A program made the position numbers and the translations under genes. The notes below the pieces were generated by a model, which did not search any database, was not told where the DNA came from, and saw only the letters and a list, made by a program, of their open reading frames with translations. 5,803 nucleotides of DNA from NCBI GenBank assembly GCA_949739465.1, contig CATIYQ010000086.1, positions 1 to 5,803 on the forward strand. Direction: 5' to 3'. Shown in pieces: positions 1-5,297 of the stretch; positions within the stretch are counted from its first letter, which is position 1, and each line of letters opens with the position of its first letter. The stretch is from an uncultured Peptococcaceae bacterium. GTDB lineage: Bacteria; Bacillota; Dehalobacteriia; UBA4068; JAAVYR01.

Positions 1-82
1 AAAAGGGATTCGAACCCTTGATACGGTTGCCCGTATACATGATTTCCAATCATGCGCCTTCGACCAACTCGGCCATCTCTCC
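1..82 (-). tRNA. tRNA-Ser(GGA), 3' end cut by the window edge
   Basis: Read on the minus strand, this folds as a class II tRNA. It has the 5' acceptor strand GGAGAGA, a D-arm, and the anticodon stem CATGA/TCATG around the loop TTGGAAA. The anticodon is GGA (bases 47-45), which reads UCC and UCU serine codons. A long variable arm (ATACGG-GCAA-CCGTAT) is typical of serine tRNAs. The T-arm AAGGG-TTCGAAT-CCCTT is complete. Only the first two bases of the 3' acceptor strand lie inside the window, so the discriminator base and any encoded CCA cannot be seen. The 5' end is placed at 82 by the 7-bp acceptor stem. The gene has its own promoter just upstream. Confidence 0.95.
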
Positions 83-102
83 ACAACCATGTCAGCTTTT
101 TT

Positions 103-131
103 ATTATACCTATATTTTCTCTCCTTGGCAA
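103..131 (-). promoter_or_regulatory. Sigma-A-type promoter of tRNA-Ser
   Basis: On the minus strand, a -35 box TTGCCA (131-126) and a perfect -10 box TATAAT (108-103) are separated by exactly 17 bases. The -10 ends 20 bases before the tRNA 5' end, which leaves a short leader. It lies between the Smr gene and the tRNA, so the tRNA need not depend on read-through from pepV-smr. Confidence 0.8.
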
Positions 132-176
132 GCCTTTTATGCAAAAATTTCTCTTTTTCTCCAGGGATTGGCTATT

Positions 177-539
177 CTAGAGCATAACGATGGTAATGCC
201 GGGATTGGAAAAGACGAGGTCATGGTCTTTCCTTAGGAAAGGGCAGCGGTCCAACGCATAGAGGACGTTGGGGTTAAAAATATTCCATTGTTCTCCCGGT
301 ATGTAGTCGGCGATTTTGCATTGGTAGCGTTCATCGTCTAACCAACGTCTCGCCTCTTCTCGAATGACGCCCCCCGCTCCGGAGGAGCCGTAGCCGTGAA
401 TGACCTTGACGCCGTCATAGCCCAGCTCACGGGCATGGGCAAGCCCTGTTGCAAGATAAATCTTTGCTTCCTCCCATTTGGGCATACCGTTTTTGATATT
501 CAGTTGGTACAGTTCTTGCCTTTGTCCCGTGTTTGCCAC
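177..539 (-). CDS. Stand-alone Smr-domain protein (small MutS-related)
   Basis: A complete 120-residue soluble protein. Residues 12-67 form an Smr-like domain with the hallmark VKVIHGYGSSGAGG (residues 44-57, His48), the loop that defines Smr domains. Smr domains bind nucleic acid, and several are endonucleases that act on branched DNA or on mRNA. The usual N-terminal LDLHG motif is replaced by LNIKNGMP (13-20), so the His linked to cleavage in other Smr proteins is absent. Residues 80-120, ending NPGITIVML, resemble the C-terminal extension I recall from short clostridial Smr proteins, so the protein looks full length for that subfamily. The start is GTG, chosen because an AAGGAG Shine-Dalgarno sits 8 bases upstream; the first internal ATG (residue 19) would lose the domain start. 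It lies 12 bases after pepV and is probably co-transcribed. No clear terminator follows. The molecular target is unknown. Confidence 0.85.
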   Translation of the reverse strand: MANTGQRQELYQLNIKNGMPKWEEAKIYLATGLAHARELGYDGVKVIHGYGSSGAGGVIREEARRWLDDERYQCKIADYIPGEQWNIFNPNVLYALDRCPFLRKDHDLVFSNPGITIVML

Positions 540-547
540 GACCCCGT

Positions 548-553
548 CTCCTT
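548..553 (-). promoter_or_regulatory. Shine-Dalgarno of the Smr gene overlapping the pepV stop codon
   Basis: On the minus strand the sequence reads TAAGGAG, then ACGGGGTC, then the GTG start. The pepV TAA (554-552) shares its two A bases with the AAGGAG ribosome binding site. This supports the GTG start and suggests that translation of the Smr gene is coupled to termination of pepV. Confidence 0.8.
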
Positions 554-1952
554 ATTTAATCAGTTCATAAATGGCTTGGGTATAGATTTTGGTCATTAAA
601 ATCAAATCGGGAATATAAATATGCTCGTTTGCCTGGTGGACAGTATCTACACTGTGGGGGAACATGGGACCGAAGGCAACGAAATTTTTTACAGCGCGGC
701 AATAAGTGCCGCCGCCGATGACCAGCGGTTTTGTTTCATCTCCGGTCATTTCCCGATAAACACTGCACAGCTTTTGGACCAAGGGGTGGTCCAGGGGGAC
801 AAACAAAGGCGGCTTATGCTCGTTGATTTGCAGTCCTAGGTCTTTGGCGGCGGCATGTTCGTCCAGCTCATGCCAGAGCATGGCAAAGTCTGAGGTAATA
901 GGATAACGTACATCCATTTGGCAGACGGCTACGCCGTCCTTGGCACGAAATTCTCCCATGTTCATGGTAAGAGCGCCAGAAATTTCATCCTCACAAGCAA
1001 TACCTGCGCCTTTGCCGTCATAGCCGTCTAGGAAGAGTGTGGTAAATTTTTTCAGCATGCGTTTGAGGTTTTGGTCCATACCACTGACCGTTAAGAGGAA
1101 TTCCAGCAGTTTGCCGATGGCGTTTTCTCCCATATCGGGGCGGGAGCCATGACAGGATTTTCCCATTGCGGTTACTGTCATGGTAACGCCTTGGTCCTCC
1201 AGGGTAAGCCCTCGTTTGTTCGTTAACTTTTTATAGGCGCGTTCCAGTTGATACCGTCCTTCGGAGCTGACGAAGAAGGTGGCTTTTGCCTCTCCTGGCA
1301 CGACGTTGGGCGCAGTGCCGCCTGAGATTTCTTTTAAAATTAAATCAACGCCTTTGCCGTTGGTATAGCGGTCGGTGGCGCTAAATTGCAAAATGCCTTT
1401 TTCTCCATGAATGACGGGAAAGTCACCGTCGGGAGAAAAACCCATAGCAGGGATTTCTTCGTTTTTCAGGTAATAATCAATACAGCCGAAACCTTCCTCC
1501 TCATTGAGTCCCATAATGTGCCGTACTCGTTTTGTGATAGGAAGACCGCTTTGTTTGATAAACCAAAGGGCAAAAAGAGCTGCTACAGTAGGACCTTTGT
1601 CGTCCATCGCGCCCCGACCGTAAATGCGGTTATCCTGGATGAGACCGCCGAAGGGAGGTAAATCCCAGCCTGCTCCTGCCGGCACTACATCCAGGTGGCT
1701 TAATACACCCACCAGTTCTTCTCCTTCACCTAACTCTGCATAGCCGACATAACCTTGGAGATTTTTATGCATAAGACCCATTTGCTCTGCCATGGAAAGC
1801 ATGAATTCTAAGGCTTTGGCAGGACCTTTGCCAAAGGGCTGATTGGAGCTTTCTCCATAGCTGTAAACACTTTCAATGGTGATGAGCTTTTGTGTGGTTT
1901 CCACGATTTTTTGGGCATATTGATCAACGAGATCGTTTAATATTTTTTCCAT
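552..1952 (-). CDS. pepV: PepV-type M20 family dinuclear zinc dipeptidase
   Basis: A 466-residue cytoplasmic metallopeptidase that hydrolyses dipeptides, and often other short peptides with a free N-terminus. It is full length for PepV/Sapep enzymes. The M20 zinc ligands and catalytic residues are all visible: His86 in SHLDVVP, bridging Asp117 in GRGAMDDKGP, catalytic base Glu151 and ligand Glu152 in LNEEEGFG, Asp175 in SPDGD, and His439 in VHQANE. The substrate and lid-domain residues of Lactobacillus PepV also appear to be kept: Asn216 (TAPNVVPG), His268 (CHGSRPDMGENA) and Arg349 (MDVRYP). There is no signal peptide. The ATG start is supported by AGAGGAGC with suitable spacing. It is the first gene of a two-gene unit with the Smr gene and has a candidate promoter at 1995-2023 inside an inverted repeat. 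The family call is very firm. The symbol follows the closest characterised relative, and substrate preference is not shown. Confidence 0.95.
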   Translation of the reverse strand: MEKILNDLVDQYAQKIVETTQKLITIESVYSYGESSNQPFGKGPAKALEFMLSMAEQMGLMHKNLQGYVGYAELGEGEELVGVLSHLDVVPAGAGWDLPPFGGLIQDNRIYGRGAMDDKGPTVAALFALWFIKQSGLPITKRVRHIMGLNEEEGFGCIDYYLKNEEIPAMGFSPDGDFPVIHGEKGILQFSATDRYTNGKGVDLILKEISGGTAPNVVPGEAKATFFVSSEGRYQLERAYKKLTNKRGLTLEDQGVTMTVTAMGKSCHGSRPDMGENAIGKLLEFLLTVSGMDQNLKRMLKKFTTLFLDGYDGKGAGIACEDEISGALTMNMGEFRAKDGVAVCQMDVRYPITSDFAMLWHELDEHAAAKDLGLQINEHKPPLFVPLDHPLVQKLCSVYREMTGDETKPLVIGGGTYCRAVKNFVAFGPMFPHSVDTVHQANEHIYIPDLILMTKIYTQAIYELIK

Positions 1953-1981
1953 GTCAATGCTCCTCTTGCTTTTGTATCAAA

Positions 1982-2052
1982 ATAATTCCCCTATATTCTA
2001 TCATAATTCGACAAAACTGAAAATATGTGGCTCTTGTTTTATAGGGGATTAT
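1982..2052. repeat. Inverted repeat TATAGGGGA(A)TTAT flanking the pepV promoter
   Basis: The right arm at 2040-2052 reads TATAGGGGATTAT on the plus strand. The left arm at 1982-1995 reads TATAGGGGAATTAT on the minus strand. They match over 13 positions with one extra base in the left arm. The 44 bases between the arms contain the candidate -35 and most of the -10, and the left arm covers the predicted start site. This could be a pair of operator half-sites (arm centres about 57 bases apart) or a large stem-loop. No known regulator is recognised. Confidence 0.55.
1995..2023 (-). promoter_or_regulatory. Candidate promoter of pepV
   Basis: On the minus strand, TTTTCA (2023-2018, four of six matches to TTGACA) and TAGAAT (2000-1995, five of six matches to TATAAT) are 17 bases apart. 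The expected start site is near 1988, giving a leader of about 35 bases. The whole element lies between the two arms of the inverted repeat at 1982-2052. The call is based on consensus matching only. Confidence 0.5.
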
Positions 2053-2086
2053 GGATAATTTACCCAAGAGGAATCGTAGCTATACA

Positions 2087-2126
2087 AAAAGAGAGGAAAT
2101 TACTGTTTTGTGATTTCCTCTCTTTT
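2087..2126 (-). terminator. Rho-independent terminator of the stalk-CAP gene
   Basis: A perfect 14-bp stem, AAAAGAGAGGAAAT paired with ATTTCCTCTCTTTT, surrounds a 12-base loop. On the minus strand it begins about 20 bases after the stop codon and ends in a TTTTT run. It separates the CAP gene from pepV. The A-rich 5' flank means it might also act on plus-strand transcripts, but no plus-strand gene ends here. Confidence 0.85.
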
Positions 2127-2146
2127 ACTTAGACATGGAATATAGT

Positions 2147-3280
2147 TTATTGCTTGGTGACAATTAAATTGTCATTGCCCACATTGATGAGATATTTGCC
2201 GGACTTCCAGAATTTTATCTCTCCACTGAACCCGCTGCCGTTTACCGACATATGAAAGGTTTTCTTTTCTGCATAGGTGTTATCTTGTCCTGATACCAGA
2301 AGGAAGGCGGTGACGTCGACATTTTCTTTTGTGGTGTATCCTTTTACGGATAATGCATCTCCTGTTACGGTCTGGTTGCGGCTGACGGAGAAGAAACTGT
2401 CGCCGGTAACAATATCCATGGTCACAAATACATCGGCTTGTTTGCCGTTCTCAGCCGGCAGGCTATATGCTCCGGCGCCAAAGAAAACGCCGTTGGGATT
2501 TAAGATGTTATTGCGGTGTTCGGGGGACGCCATTAAGGCGTTAAAGGTATCTGTTGCGCTCATGTAACCATGGGCGATATTTTCCAGACAAAGAGGCAGT
2601 CCTGCTGCTGTCATACGCTGTTCGGCTGTTCCCTTGGAGGGAGAGGTGTGGTTGAAGTAATTGTTAATTGCCATATCCCGGCTATGGCTGCGGGCAAGAG
2701 CGGCGATTTCATCAATATTGATGAGAGTGCTTAGTCCCAAATCTTTGCGAGCTTTGTTGATTAAAGTCAAGAGTTCTGATTCCCAAATGTCTGAATCTTC
2801 CCAGGTTTGGGCATAATTACTGTCGTTGCTGTTGGTATTGGTGGTGGTGATGACAACGGTCTGTGTGGCGCCGTTCCAATCTACTGTGGCATTTAATGCC
2901 TGTCCCACAAAGCGGAGGGGCACTAAGGTTCTGCCGTTTACTACCTTTGCCGGTACATCCAAGAGCTGTTCCGCACCGTTGATATACGCTGTCTTTTGAT
3001 TAACTGTGAGGGTTACCGTTTGGGTTTTGCTGTGAATGGTGACTTTTTTGGTCGGGGCGTCATAGCTTACTGTTGCACCCAGCTGTTCGCCGATGGCGCG
3101 CATAGGTACTAAGGTCCGTCCGTTATCTAAAAGAGGCGGCACGTCAGCTACCATTTCTGTGCCGTTGATGAAGACTTTGATTTCTCCCGTTGCCTGTAAG
3201 GAGGGTTGTCCCATATTAAAAATGCCGAAGGCACCGCAAAAAACGGCGGCTGCCAGCAAGACTTTTTTGCTTGTTTTCAT
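2147..3280 (-). CDS. Secreted stalk-domain and CAP-domain (SCP/PR1-like) protein
   Basis: A 377-residue exported protein. Residues 1-30 are a signal peptide: Lys-rich start, hydrophobic core 7-21, probable cleavage after SLQA. Two copper-amine-oxidase-N-like 'stalk' repeats follow (about 34-83 and 88-146), each with the signature NGRTLVP[ML]R (53-61, 115-123). A Thr/Asn/Ser linker leads to a CAP domain (about 167-291) with FNHTSP (His211), CLENIAHGY (Glu233) and SPEHRNNIL (Glu254, His255), the conserved cleft residues of YkwD-like bacterial CAP proteins. The last 80 residues look like a beta-sandwich and are not assigned. Stalk repeats usually sit outside the cell near the wall, so a surface role is inferred; the activity of bacterial CAP domains is poorly defined. 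The ATG at 3280 is preferred to the in-frame TTG two codons upstream because AAAGGAG lies 9 bases before the ATG and only 3 before the TTG. It is monocistronic and followed by a terminator. Confidence 0.9.
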   Translation of the reverse strand: MKTSKKVLLAAAVFCGAFGIFNMGQPSLQATGEIKVFINGTEMVADVPPLLDNGRTLVPMRAIGEQLGATVSYDAPTKKVTIHSKTQTVTLTVNQKTAYINGAEQLLDVPAKVVNGRTLVPLRFVGQALNATVDWNGATQTVVITTTNTNSNDSNYAQTWEDSDIWESELLTLINKARKDLGLSTLINIDEIAALARSHSRDMAINNYFNHTSPSKGTAEQRMTAAGLPLCLENIAHGYMSATDTFNALMASPEHRNNILNPNGVFFGAGAYSLPAENGKQADVFVTMDIVTGDSFFSVSRNQTVTGDALSVKGYTTKENVDVTAFLLVSGQDNTYAEKKTFHMSVNGSGFSGEIKFWKSGKYLINVGNDNLIVTKQ

Positions 3281-3292
3281 GAGCAAAAGCTC
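3281..3292 (-). promoter_or_regulatory. Small hairpin over the CAP-gene ribosome binding site
   Basis: The minus strand reads AAAGGAGCTTTTGCTCATG. The GAGC of the Shine-Dalgarno can pair with GCTC directly before the start codon around a TTTT loop. A 4-bp stem is weak. It might modulate initiation or shorten the effective spacing. Confidence 0.3.
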
Positions 3293-3374
3293 CTTTCTTT
3301 GCTAAGATTAGAAAATCACATACTTTCATAAATTCTTGATAAATTGCTAATTTCCTGCTCTCGGCGTTGGAGAA

Positions 3375-3389
3375 ATTTTTCTGAAAAAT
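3375..3389. promoter_or_regulatory. 15-base palindrome in the divergent intergenic region
   Basis: ATTTTTC-T-GAAAAAT is a perfect 7-1-7 dyad near the middle of the 254-bp region between the divergent CAP and PAP2 genes. The single-base centre rules out a hairpin and fits a protein-binding dyad. In AT-rich DNA such a dyad can arise by chance. Elsewhere in this region, apart from the -10 boxes of the PAP2 gene, I see no convincing promoter for the CAP gene. Confidence 0.3.
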
Positions 3390-3493
3390 ATTCCAAAGTT
3401 TGGCAACAAAAGGAACATCGGCTCGTTTCAATGAACAGAGAAAAATATTTTGCAAAAGCTGTATTTTCAAAGGTTATCTTCAGCAAATAGGTG

Positions 3494-3510
3494 TATAATA
3501 AAAATATAAT
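3494..3510 (+). promoter_or_regulatory. Candidate -10 region of the PAP2 gene (two TATAAT boxes)
   Basis: Two perfect TATAAT hexamers lie at 3494-3499 and 3505-3510, 25 to 41 bases before the start codon. Neither has a good -35 box at 16 to 18 bases, so the exact promoter is uncertain. The location upstream of the only plus-strand gene supports the call. Confidence 0.5.
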
Positions 3511-3534
3511 CAGATAAAGGACAGAAAGGCGGAA

Positions 3535-4032
3535 ATGATGATGTTGTTGAAGTGGGATATTAAACTGTTTAATTTAATTAACGATAATTTGAAAACGCCT
3601 TTCTTGGATAAGATTATGCCTTACTTTACCAACATAGGCGGGGCAATGGCAACCTTTTGTATTTTGGTGATTTTTTCTTTTCTTTACATCTTCCCTCTGC
3701 AAAAGACGTTGATTGCTTTGGCGCTGACTCAGATTATTGTCCAGTTTTTGAAGCAGCATATTTCTCGTATTCGCCCTTACGAGGCACTGCCTGACGTCAA
3801 TTTTGACCACAATTTTGCTTTATCGGACTATTCCTTTCCGTCGGGGCATTCTGCTACTATTTTTTGCATGGCGACCATGGCGTCTTGGGGGGTGCCATGG
3901 CTTGCGCCTGTATTCTTTGGTATTGCCTCTCTGGTAGCGGTTTCCCGTATTTATTTGGGATTGCATTTTCCCTCCGATGTGATGGCAGGCAGCGTCATCG
4001 GCTGGCTTTGTGCCGCTATGGTGTTACAATAA
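3535..4032 (+). CDS. PAP2-family integral membrane phosphatase
   Basis: A 165-residue membrane protein with all three phosphatase motifs of the PAP2/acid phosphatase family: KQHISRIRP (Lys73, Arg80), FPSGH (Ser103, Gly104, His105) and SRIYLGLHFPSD (Arg138, nucleophile His144, Asp148). Hydrophobic spans lie at about 38-53, 57-71, 105-118, 121-136 and 150-164, which gives the usual small bacterial layout with active-site loops on the outer face. Relatives such as BcrC and PgpB dephosphorylate undecaprenyl pyrophosphate, phosphatidylglycerol phosphate or diacylglycerol pyrophosphate. The substrate here cannot be chosen from sequence, but an envelope lipid carrier is likely. Three ATG codons in a row (3535, 3538, 3541) make the start uncertain by two residues; AAAGG at 3525-3529 is spaced 8 bases from the second. 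It is the only plus-strand gene and ends at a terminator shared with the facing gene. Confidence 0.93.
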   Translation: MMMLLKWDIKLFNLINDNLKTPFLDKIMPYFTNIGGAMATFCILVIFSFLYIFPLQKTLIALALTQIIVQFLKQHISRIRPYEALPDVNFDHNFALSDYSFPSGHSATIFCMATMASWGVPWLAPVFFGIASLVAVSRIYLGLHFPSDVMAGSVIGWLCAAMVLQ

Positions 4033-4054
4033 ACAAATAGCGTGAAACAATAAC

Positions 4055-4089
4055 AAAAGATTCTTCGCCGTTTTGGGGAAGAATCTTTT
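4055..4089. terminator. Bidirectional terminator between convergent genes
   Basis: A perfect 12-bp stem, AAAAGATTCTTC paired with GAAGAATCTTTT, surrounds an 11-base loop. A T-run follows on the plus strand and TTTTGTT on the minus strand. It begins 22 bases after the PAP2 stop codon and lies only 4 bases beyond the stop codon of the Q/N-rich gene, so it can serve both convergent transcripts. Confidence 0.88.
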
Positions 4090-4093
4090 TGTT

Positions 4094-5197
4094 TTATTTT
4101 CGCCAATTGTTAACCATTTGCTGGACTTCGTTCCATGAGGGAAGATTTTGTCCTTGGGTGGCATTGCCTTGAAAAGGCATGCCGTAGCCGCCCGGTCCGC
4201 TCATAGGCGGCGTGTTATAACCTCTGCCGCCCATATTGACGTAACCGTTTTGATTCATCCGGTTCATTTGTCCCACTTGCCCCATATTACCGCCTCTTAA
4301 AGGCTTTCCCTTTAATGTTCGTCCCAGATACGAGCCTAAACTGCCCAGAAGTCCGCCGCCGGTAGCAGCGTTTGCCGCGCTTGAAGTATTACCCAGTCCG
4401 CCGCTTGCTCCGCCCAGCATATTCAGGACTGCGCCGATGCCGCCATTTTGGTTGATAAAATTAGTAATGGTTTGCATGGTGTTACCATTTTGTCCGGCGG
4501 CGGCTCCTCCGTTATTCATGAAGGATTTGATGACGGGGGCAAGTTGGGTCAGAAGTGTTCCTGCGCCGCCGTTTCCCGTTGCATTGGTTTGGTTCGTTTG
4601 GTTTGTTTGATTGGCTGTGTTGTTGCTGCCCTCTGGGTTAGCGGTATTTCCACCGTTTTGCTGCAAGGCTTGGAGGATTTGGTTAACGATTTGGGTCATG
4701 GAAGGCGCGCCCTGTTGCCCGTTATTTTGATTATTGCCGGCGTTTTGGTTTCGACTTTGTTGTTGATTTTGATTATAGTTTTGATTTTGTCCGTATTGCT
4801 GCTGTCGGAAATTCTGTCCATTTCTGTTGTTTTGGTATTGCTGCTGCTGTTGCTGTTGCTGTTGATAGTTGTTGCCGCGGTTTCCATTGCCATAGGCATT
4901 TTGGTTTTGCCATGGTCCGTTGTTGCCGCCTGTGTTTTGCCCTCCGTTTTGCTGTTGTTGGGGCGGCGTCCAGCGGCTGTTCCTTTGGTTTTGCTGCTCA
5001 TATTGCTGATAAGAACCGCTTCTGGTCTGATAATAGCCGGCATTTGGCTCTTCATAGGTAGGGGGGGATTTCTCGCTTTCCTCCTCTTGGGTCATGGGGT
5101 AAGCGGTGTATACGTTGGTGTCCTTCACCACTTCTTGTTGGGGGGAGTCGGCGGAAGCTGTGTTTTCTATGGTTTCGCCTTGTTGTTCTTGGGTCAT
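4094..5197 (-). CDS. Q/N-rich prion-like low-complexity protein, function unknown
   Basis: A 367-residue protein of a kind I cannot assign to a named family. Residues 1-50 are acidic and Glu/Thr-rich. Residues 51-165 are almost wholly Gln, Asn, Gly, Tyr and Arg, with a nine-glutamine run (112-120), the composition of prion-like and phase-separating domains. Residues 166-292 alternate polar Asn/Gly linkers with short hydrophobic segments: MTQIVNQILQALQQ, TLLTQLAPVIKSFM, MQTITNFINQ, GAVLNMLGG and GLLGSLGSYLG. Residues 293-345 are Gly/Met/Arg-rich, and the tail NLPSWNEVQQMVNNWRK looks folded or interacting. There is no signal peptide or membrane span, so it is probably cytoplasmic. A strong Shine-Dalgarno, AAAGGAGG (5212-5205), sits 7 bases before the ATG, and a promoter and terminator frame the gene, so it is a real gene. 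A structural, spore or envelope assembly role, or a condensate scaffold, is possible but unproven. The opposite strand is open by composition only. Confidence 0.85.
   Translation of the reverse strand: MTQEQQGETIENTASADSPQQEVVKDTNVYTAYPMTQEEESEKSPPTYEEPNAGYYQTRSGSYQQYEQQNQRNSRWTPPQQQQNGGQNTGGNNGPWQNQNAYGNGNRGNNYQQQQQQQQQYQNNRNGQNFRQQQYGQNQNYNQNQQQSRNQNAGNNQNNGQQGAPSMTQIVNQILQALQQNGGNTANPEGSNNTANQTNQTNQTNATGNGGAGTLLTQLAPVIKSFMNNGGAAAGQNGNTMQTITNFINQNGGIGAVLNMLGGASGGLGNTSSAANAATGGGLLGSLGSYLGRTLKGKPLRGGNMGQVGQMNRMNQNGYVNMGGRGYNTPPMSGPGGYGMPFQGNATQGQNLPSWNEVQQMVNNWRK
4583..4612 (-). repeat. Tandem Asn-Gln-Thr codon repeat
   Basis: Residues 196-205 of the Q/N-rich protein read NQTNQTNQTN. The underlying 9-base unit AAYCAAACN is repeated three times with changes only at third codon positions. 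This suggests either slippage-born expansion that has since drifted, or selection on the peptide. It lies in the linker between the first and second hydrophobic segments. Confidence 0.75.
4838..4864 (-). repeat. Nine-glutamine CAA/CAG run
   Basis: Nine consecutive Gln codons (residues 112-120) mix CAA and CAG, with a short CAACAG alternation. The run is bounded by Tyr on both sides. The mixed codons make it less slippage-prone than a pure CAG tract, but length variation between strains is plausible. Confidence 0.85.
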
Positions 5198-5238
5198 TCC
5201 CGTCCCTCCTTTCGCTGGGTCTTCCTCTTTCTTTCTTC

Positions 5239-5267
5239 ATCATATGCAGGGTGGCGGGAAATGTGAC
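5239..5267 (-). promoter_or_regulatory. Candidate promoter of the Q/N-rich gene
   Basis: On the minus strand, GTCACA (5267-5262, four of six matches to TTGACA) and TATGAT (5244-5239, five of six matches to TATAAT) are 17 bases apart. The implied leader is about 35 bases and contains the AAAGGAGG ribosome binding site. It lies just downstream of the terminator of the preceding gene, which implies independent transcription. Confidence 0.55.
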
Positions 5268-5297
5268 GGAGAAGGGGGTGAATCCACAAAAGAAAAA

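Noticed and set aside
1..82. Integration (att) site at the tRNA-Ser gene
   Set aside because: tRNA genes are common integration sites, but the 3' end lies outside the window, and no integrase or direct repeat of the tRNA end is visible.
1386..1661. Plus-strand 91-codon frame inside pepV
   Set aside because: It lies fully inside a strongly supported gene, with no ribosome binding site and no family resemblance.
3221..3280. Lipoprotein signal in the CAP protein (Cys15 in the hydrophobic core)
   Set aside because: The residues before Cys15 are AVF, and Phe at -1 does not fit a lipobox. An ordinary signal peptide with cleavage after SLQA fits better.
3216..3470. Minus-strand 84-codon frame upstream of and overlapping the CAP gene
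   Set aside because: It has no ribosome binding site and no recognisable protein pattern. It overlaps the CAP start and signal peptide and spans the AT-rich regulatory region.
4583..4864. CRISPR-like or minisatellite array within the Q/N-rich gene
   Set aside because: The repetition is codon-level (Gln, Asn and Thr codons) with no regular spacers, and the frame is kept throughout.
4696..5055. Minus-strand 119-codon frame rich in Thr, Ser and Lys inside the Q/N-rich gene
   Set aside because: It is an out-of-frame reading of the repetitive codons of the Q/N-rich gene with no start signal.
4448..5266. Long plus-strand open frame of 272 codons rich in Leu, Val and Ile, opposite the Q/N-rich gene
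   Set aside because: It is the complement of CAA/CAG and AAC/AAT codons, which read as Leu, Val and Ile on the other strand. It has no Shine-Dalgarno, while the minus-strand frame has a perfect one plus a promoter and terminator.
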